A program made the position numbers and the translations under genes. A stretch of DNA of 64,000 nucleotides from DATBGO01 sp963840095 (lineage in GTDB: Bacteria; Actinomycetota; Actinomycetes; Streptosporangiales; Streptosporangiaceae). The notes beneath the pieces are model-generated. The model was not told the DNA's origin. It saw only the letters and a program-made list of their open reading frames with translations, and did no database searches. The DNA lies in contig CAWIXN010000013.1 in assembly GCA_963840095.1 (NCBI GenBank), positions 558,001 through 622,000 of the forward strand. The letters run 5' to 3'. Below are positions 60,754 through 64,000 of this stretch, one piece after another (position 1 is the first letter of the stretch; every line of letters starts with the position of its first letter).

Positions 60754-61995
60754 ATGACAACCGCAGCACCGCGTGGCCAGACCGCCCTGGAACCCGTCGA
60801 CAGCTATCTCGCCGCCGCTCTGGCCGCGATCCGTCCGCTCGCCCCGCGCGAGCTCACCCTCGCCGACGCCGACGGAGCCGCGCTGGCCGGCGACGTCACC
60901 GCCGAGTGGCCGCTGCCGCCGTTCGACAACTCGGCGATGGACGGGTACGCCGTGCTCGCTGCCGATGTCGCCGCGGCCAGCCCGGATGCCCCGGTCACGC
61001 TTAAGGTCAGCGGCTCTGTGCCGGCCGGTGACACCCGGGCGCACCAGGTGGGTCCCGGCAGCTGCCTGCGGATCATGACCGGCGCGCTGCTGCCCGCGGG
61101 CGCGGACGCGGTGGTACCGGTGGAATGGACCGACGGCGGCACTGACCAGGTGACGGTCCGCCAGGCACCCCCCCTGGGCAACGCGATCAAGCGGGCCGGC
61201 GACGACGCGGCCCCCGGCGACGTGCTGCTGGCCGCGGGGACCAGGCTCGGCCCGGCCGCGATCGGGCTGCTCGCCGCGGCTGGTCACGGCACCGTCCTGG
61301 CCCGACCGCGGCCCCGGATCACGGTGATCTCCACCGGGAACGAGCTGGCCGAGCCCGGCACGCCGGTCGTGCCCGGCCAGATCTGGGAGTCCAACAGCGT
61401 CATGCTCACGGCCGCGGCCCGCCAGCTGGGCTGCCCGGCCCGCCGCTACCCGATCGTGCGCGACGACACCGACGCGGTACTGGCCGCGATCGAGGACGCG
61501 GCGGCGACCGCCGACCTGCTGGTGACCAGCGGCGGCGTCAGCATGGGCGGCGAGCACGACGTGGTCAAGGCGGCCCTGCAGCGCCTGGGCGCGGTGCGGT
61601 TCACGAAGGTGGCGATGCAGCCCGGCATGCCGCAGGGCTTCGGCACGATCGGCGAGAACGCTGTCCCGCTGTTCACCCTGCCGGGCAACCCGGTCAGCGC
61701 GTATGTCTCGTTTCAGCTGTTTGTCAGGCCGGCCGCCGATGCCTTGCAGGACCTGGAACCTAAACGATTGCCGGGTGCCCGTGCCGTGCTCACGGCATCG
61801 GTCCGATCACCGGCGGGAAAGCGTTCTTTCCTGCGCGGGATTCTCGATCCTGAACGCGGGACGGTGCGACCGGTCCTCGGCCAGGCCTCGCATCAGCTTG
61901 CCTCCCTGGCGAAGGCCAACGCCCTTATCATCGTTAAGGAACGGTTTACCGAGATGGCTGAGGGCGAGATTGCTGATGTGCTGGAGCTGCCATGA
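60754..61995 (+). CDS. moeA: Molybdopterin molybdotransferase MoeA
   Basis: This 413-residue protein has the MoeA parts in order: PPFDNSAMDGYAVLAAD, IMTGALLPAGADAVVPVEW, VTSGGVSMGGEHDVVK and FTLPGNPVSAYVSFQLFVRP. It inserts molybdenum into adenylylated molybdopterin. ATG start after a weak ribosome site. Stop overlaps moaC by ATGA. Confidence 0.94.
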   Translation: MTTAAPRGQTALEPVDSYLAAALAAIRPLAPRELTLADADGAALAGDVTAEWPLPPFDNSAMDGYAVLAADVAAASPDAPVTLKVSGSVPAGDTRAHQVGPGSCLRIMTGALLPAGADAVVPVEWTDGGTDQVTVRQAPPLGNAIKRAGDDAAPGDVLLAAGTRLGPAAIGLLAAAGHGTVLARPRPRITVISTGNELAEPGTPVVPGQIWESNSVMLTAAARQLGCPARRYPIVRDDTDAVLAAIEDAAATADLLVTSGGVSMGGEHDVVKAALQRLGAVRFTKVAMQPGMPQGFGTIGENAVPLFTLPGNPVSAYVSFQLFVRPAADALQDLEPKRLPGARAVLTASVRSPAGKRSFLRGILDPERGTVRPVLGQASHQLASLAKANALIIVKERFTEMAEGEIADVLELP

Positions 61996-62483
61996 ACGAG
62001 GCCGCTGACCAGCCCAGCCGCCTGACTCACCTGGACGCGGCGGGCCGGGCCCTGATGGTCGATGTCACGGGCAAGGAGGTGACCAGCCGTCAGGCGCGGG
62101 CGTCGGGGCGGGTGCTGCTCTCAGCGGCGGCGGTGGCCGCGCTGCGGGACGGTAACGTGCCCAAGGGCGACGCGCTCGCGGTCGCCCGGATCGCCGGTAT
62201 CCAGGGCGCCAAACGGACCCCGGACCTGGTCCCGCTCTGCCACCCGATCGGGCTGCACGCGGTGACCGTCGAGGCCGAGGTGCACGACGATGGGGTCCGT
62301 ATCGTGGCCACCACGCGCACCGCGGACCGGACCGGGGTCGAGATGGAGGCCCTGACCGCGGTGGCCGTCGGCGCGCTCGCGCTGGTCGACATGGTCAAGG
62401 CGATCGACCCGGCCGCGGTGATCAGCGACATCCGGGTCGAGGAGAAGCGCGGCGGCAAGACCGGCACCTGGACGAGGCCGTGA
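61992..62483 (+). CDS. moaC: Cyclic pyranopterin monophosphate synthase MoaC
   Basis: This 163-residue protein has PLCHPIGLHAVTVEAEV and GVEMEALTAVAVGALALVDM, the MoaC active-site strands. It turns the MoaA product into cyclic pyranopterin monophosphate. It overlaps moeA and mogA at both ends, so the three are one translation unit. Confidence 0.95.
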   Translation: MNEAADQPSRLTHLDAAGRALMVDVTGKEVTSRQARASGRVLLSAAAVAALRDGNVPKGDALAVARIAGIQGAKRTPDLVPLCHPIGLHAVTVEAEVHDDGVRIVATTRTADRTGVEMEALTAVAVGALALVDMVKAIDPAAVISDIRVEEKRGGKTGTWTRP

Positions 62484-62965
62484 TCAGGGCGCTGGCCATC
62501 GCCGTCTCCAACCGGGCCGCCGCCGGTGTCTACGCTGACCGGTCGGGCCCGGTACTGGCCGGGTTGCTGCGCGACGCCGGCTGCGAGGTCGACGGACCGG
62601 CGGTGATACCAGACGGGGACGCCGTCGAGGCGGCGCTGCGTGAGGCGGTCACGTCCGGGTACGACGTCATCGTGACCACCGGCGGGACCGGGCTGACGCC
62701 CGGCGACGCTACTCCGGAGATGACCAGGAAGGTGATCGACAGGGAGGTCCCGGGCATCGCCGAGGCGATCCGGGCGGCCGGCGTGGCGGCCGGGGTCCCC
62801 ACGGCGATGTTGTCGCGCGGACTGGCCGGGCTGGCCGGGCGGACCCTGGTCATCAACCTGCCGGGATCGACGGGCGGGGTCAGGGACGGTATGACGGTGC
62901 TGTCGGCGGTGCTGTCGCACGCGGTCGATCAGGCCGCTGGCGGCGATCATCCCCGGGCCGGCTGA
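62480..62965 (+). CDS. Molybdopterin adenylyltransferase MogA/MoaB-like
   Basis: This 161-residue protein has the nucleotide-binding VTTGGTGLTPGDATPEMTRK and ends with INLPGSTGGVRDGM, typical of MogA/MoaB. These enzymes adenylylate molybdopterin before MoeA acts. GTG start overlapping moaC. Confidence 0.92.
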   Translation: MIRALAIAVSNRAAAGVYADRSGPVLAGLLRDAGCEVDGPAVIPDGDAVEAALREAVTSGYDVIVTTGGTGLTPGDATPEMTRKVIDREVPGIAEAIRAAGVAAGVPTAMLSRGLAGLAGRTLVINLPGSTGGVRDGMTVLSAVLSHAVDQAAGGDHPRAG

Positions 62966-63042
62966 CCGGCATCGTAGTATTCGCGCGTATTGATAATCCG
63001 ACCGAATAGCGCGGCGGCCGGTTACCAGGGAATGATGGTGCC

Positions 63043-63687
63043 GTGGGACGGATGCGGGGATGGCCGACCACCCTGACCGAGGAAGGCCTTCTGGACGCGC
63101 CCGTGGGGCTGCGACCGGTCCGGGTGAAGGACGCCTCGATCTGGCGCGAGACCCGGGTGCGGAATTCGGCCTGGCTGCGGCCATGGGAGCCGACCAATCC
63201 GGAAACGCCGCTGTACCGGTCCAGCCTGGGACCGTACGTCGCGATGGCGCGCACCATGCGCAAGGAGGCCAGGCAAGGCCTGACCCTGCCGTGGGTGGTC
63301 ACCTACGGCGGGCAGTTCGCCGGGCAACTGACCGTGGGCAGCATGGTCTGGGGATCGGCCAGGTCCGGGCAGGTGGGCTACTGGGTCGATGAGGCCTACG
63401 CCGGTCGCGGGGTGACTCCGACGGCGCTGGCGATGGCACTGGACCACTGTTTCTTCGTCGTGGGACTGCACCGGATCGAGGCGACCATCAGGCCGGAGAA
63501 CCACGCGAGCCGCCGGGTGGTCGAGAAACTCGGTTTCCGCGACGAGGGACTGCGTCGCAGGAGCCTGCATATCGATGGATCATGGCGTGACCATCTGTGC
63601 TACGCGCTGACCGCCGAGGACGTGCAGAACGGGCTGCTGGCCCGGTGGCGGAGCACCTTGTCGGCGAGCCGGTCCCGGGCCGTTTGA
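63043..63687 (+). CDS. GNAT acetyltransferase, RimJ/RimL type
   Basis: This 214-residue protein has the acetyl-CoA fold: GLRPVRVKDASIWRETR, WVVTYGGQFAGQLTVGSM, GYWVDEAYAGRGVTPTALAM (acetyl-CoA loop) and HRIEATIRPENHASRRVVEK, GFRDEGLRRRSLHIDGSW. The group includes enzymes that acetylate ribosomal protein N-termini. The target is unknown. GTG start, 77 bases after the mogA-like gene. Confidence 0.9.
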   Translation: MGRMRGWPTTLTEEGLLDAPVGLRPVRVKDASIWRETRVRNSAWLRPWEPTNPETPLYRSSLGPYVAMARTMRKEARQGLTLPWVVTYGGQFAGQLTVGSMVWGSARSGQVGYWVDEAYAGRGVTPTALAMALDHCFFVVGLHRIEATIRPENHASRRVVEKLGFRDEGLRRRSLHIDGSWRDHLCYALTAEDVQNGLLARWRSTLSASRSRAV

Positions 63688-63735
63688 GCCCGGGCCGTTT
63701 GAGCCCGGTTTGAGCCTCAGCCGGGCGGTCGGGCG

Positions 63736-64000
63736 TCAGCGGCGGGGCGGCTGGCGGAACGTGGACCCGTAGGCGACATTGATCGCCACGATCGCTATCC
63801 AGACGATGAGCAGCCCGGCGATCCCCGCTGGATGTGACCCCACCGCGAGCACAATCGCGGTGAGCGGGATGCCCAGCGCCATCGAGACGATCGCGAGAGC
63901 CAGGCTGTGCGGATTCCTCGGCGCGACTGGCCTGACCCAGCCGCGGCGATCCTGGCCCAGGCGGGCATCGACCCGGGCATCGATCTCCTTCCCGACCTTG
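63736..64000 (-). CDS. Membrane protein (5' end outside window)
   Basis: The frame is open to the right edge and encodes at least 87 residues: a charged stretch (VGKEIDARVDARLGQDRRGW) and two membrane helices (LALAIVSMALGIPLTAIVLA and AGIAGLLIVWIAIVAINVAY). It ends at TGA 63736-63738. The start is beyond the window. Function unknown. Confidence 0.75.
   Translation of the reverse strand, partial: KVGKEIDARVDARLGQDRRGWVRPVAPRNPHSLALAIVSMALGIPLTAIVLAVGSHPAGIAGLLIVWIAIVAINVAYGSTFRQPPRR

Overview
The window is high-GC DNA from a filamentous-type actinomycete. The evidence is near-exclusive G/C third positions, frequent GTG starts, ATGA/GTGA start-stop overlaps, an RsrA/SigR pair with residues placed as in Streptomyces, a GGAAT-N18-GTT promoter, and an aroA-rsgA-hisN order next to sigR as known from Streptomyces. 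The IS type would fit Streptosporangiales or relatives, but I cannot name a species from the sequence alone.

Layout. 1-8239 is conserved housekeeping: an HD-GYP phosphodiesterase (cut by the left edge), rsrA-sigR, a TraR/DksA protein and an SRAP peptidase on the minus strand, then aroA, rsgA, hisN and a CBS protein on the plus strand. 8240-9963 is mostly non-coding and holds an ECF sigma factor. 9964 to about 45912 is a large exopolysaccharide (EPS) locus. It starts with a polyprenyl-phosphate glycosyl-1-phosphate transferase, followed by a freshly inserted IS element. A left half carries sugar modification genes (two TylCIII-type methyltransferases, a nucleotidyltransferase, a PIG-L deacetylase, a 2OG-Fe(II) oxygenase) and a minus-strand run (epimerase, flippase, GT2, pyruvyl transferase, secreted repeat proteins, a lipoprotein). 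A divergent right-hand operon (28483-43577) carries a GDP-mannose-dehydrogenase-like enzyme, two GT4s, an AsnB amidotransferase, a bi-domain oxidoreductase, a heparinase/alginate-lyase-like protein, two Wzz-like proteins, a Wzy-like polymerase and a methyltransferase, then a beta-helix protein and an RmlC-like epimerase. Together these could make, export and trim an acidic, pyruvylated, possibly amidated Wzx/Wzy-type polysaccharide.

46162-49328 holds an anchored SGNH hydrolase, a DMT transporter and a small secreted protein. 49389-56491 is an accessory zone: tandem winged-helix regulators (one fused to DUF1707), a vapBC-like pair with a substituted PIN active site, a truncated gene, an IS66 fragment, an ECF sigma/putative anti-sigma pair and tRNA-Arg(CCT). 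56653 to the right edge is conserved again: a CBS protein, mtnP-like phosphorylase, FmdB zinc ribbon, 5-formyl-THF cyclo-ligase, galU, then moeA-moaC-mogA, a GNAT acetyltransferase and a membrane protein cut by the edge. GalU supplies UDP-glucose that could feed the EPS locus.

Two features recur. In-frame minisatellites sit at gene ends (aroA, GT2, fmdB, rsgA). Single extra G/C bases break or shift reading frames in aroA, the transposase and the rsgA tail. The second pattern could be real mutation or sequence error and should be settled before any functional conclusion.
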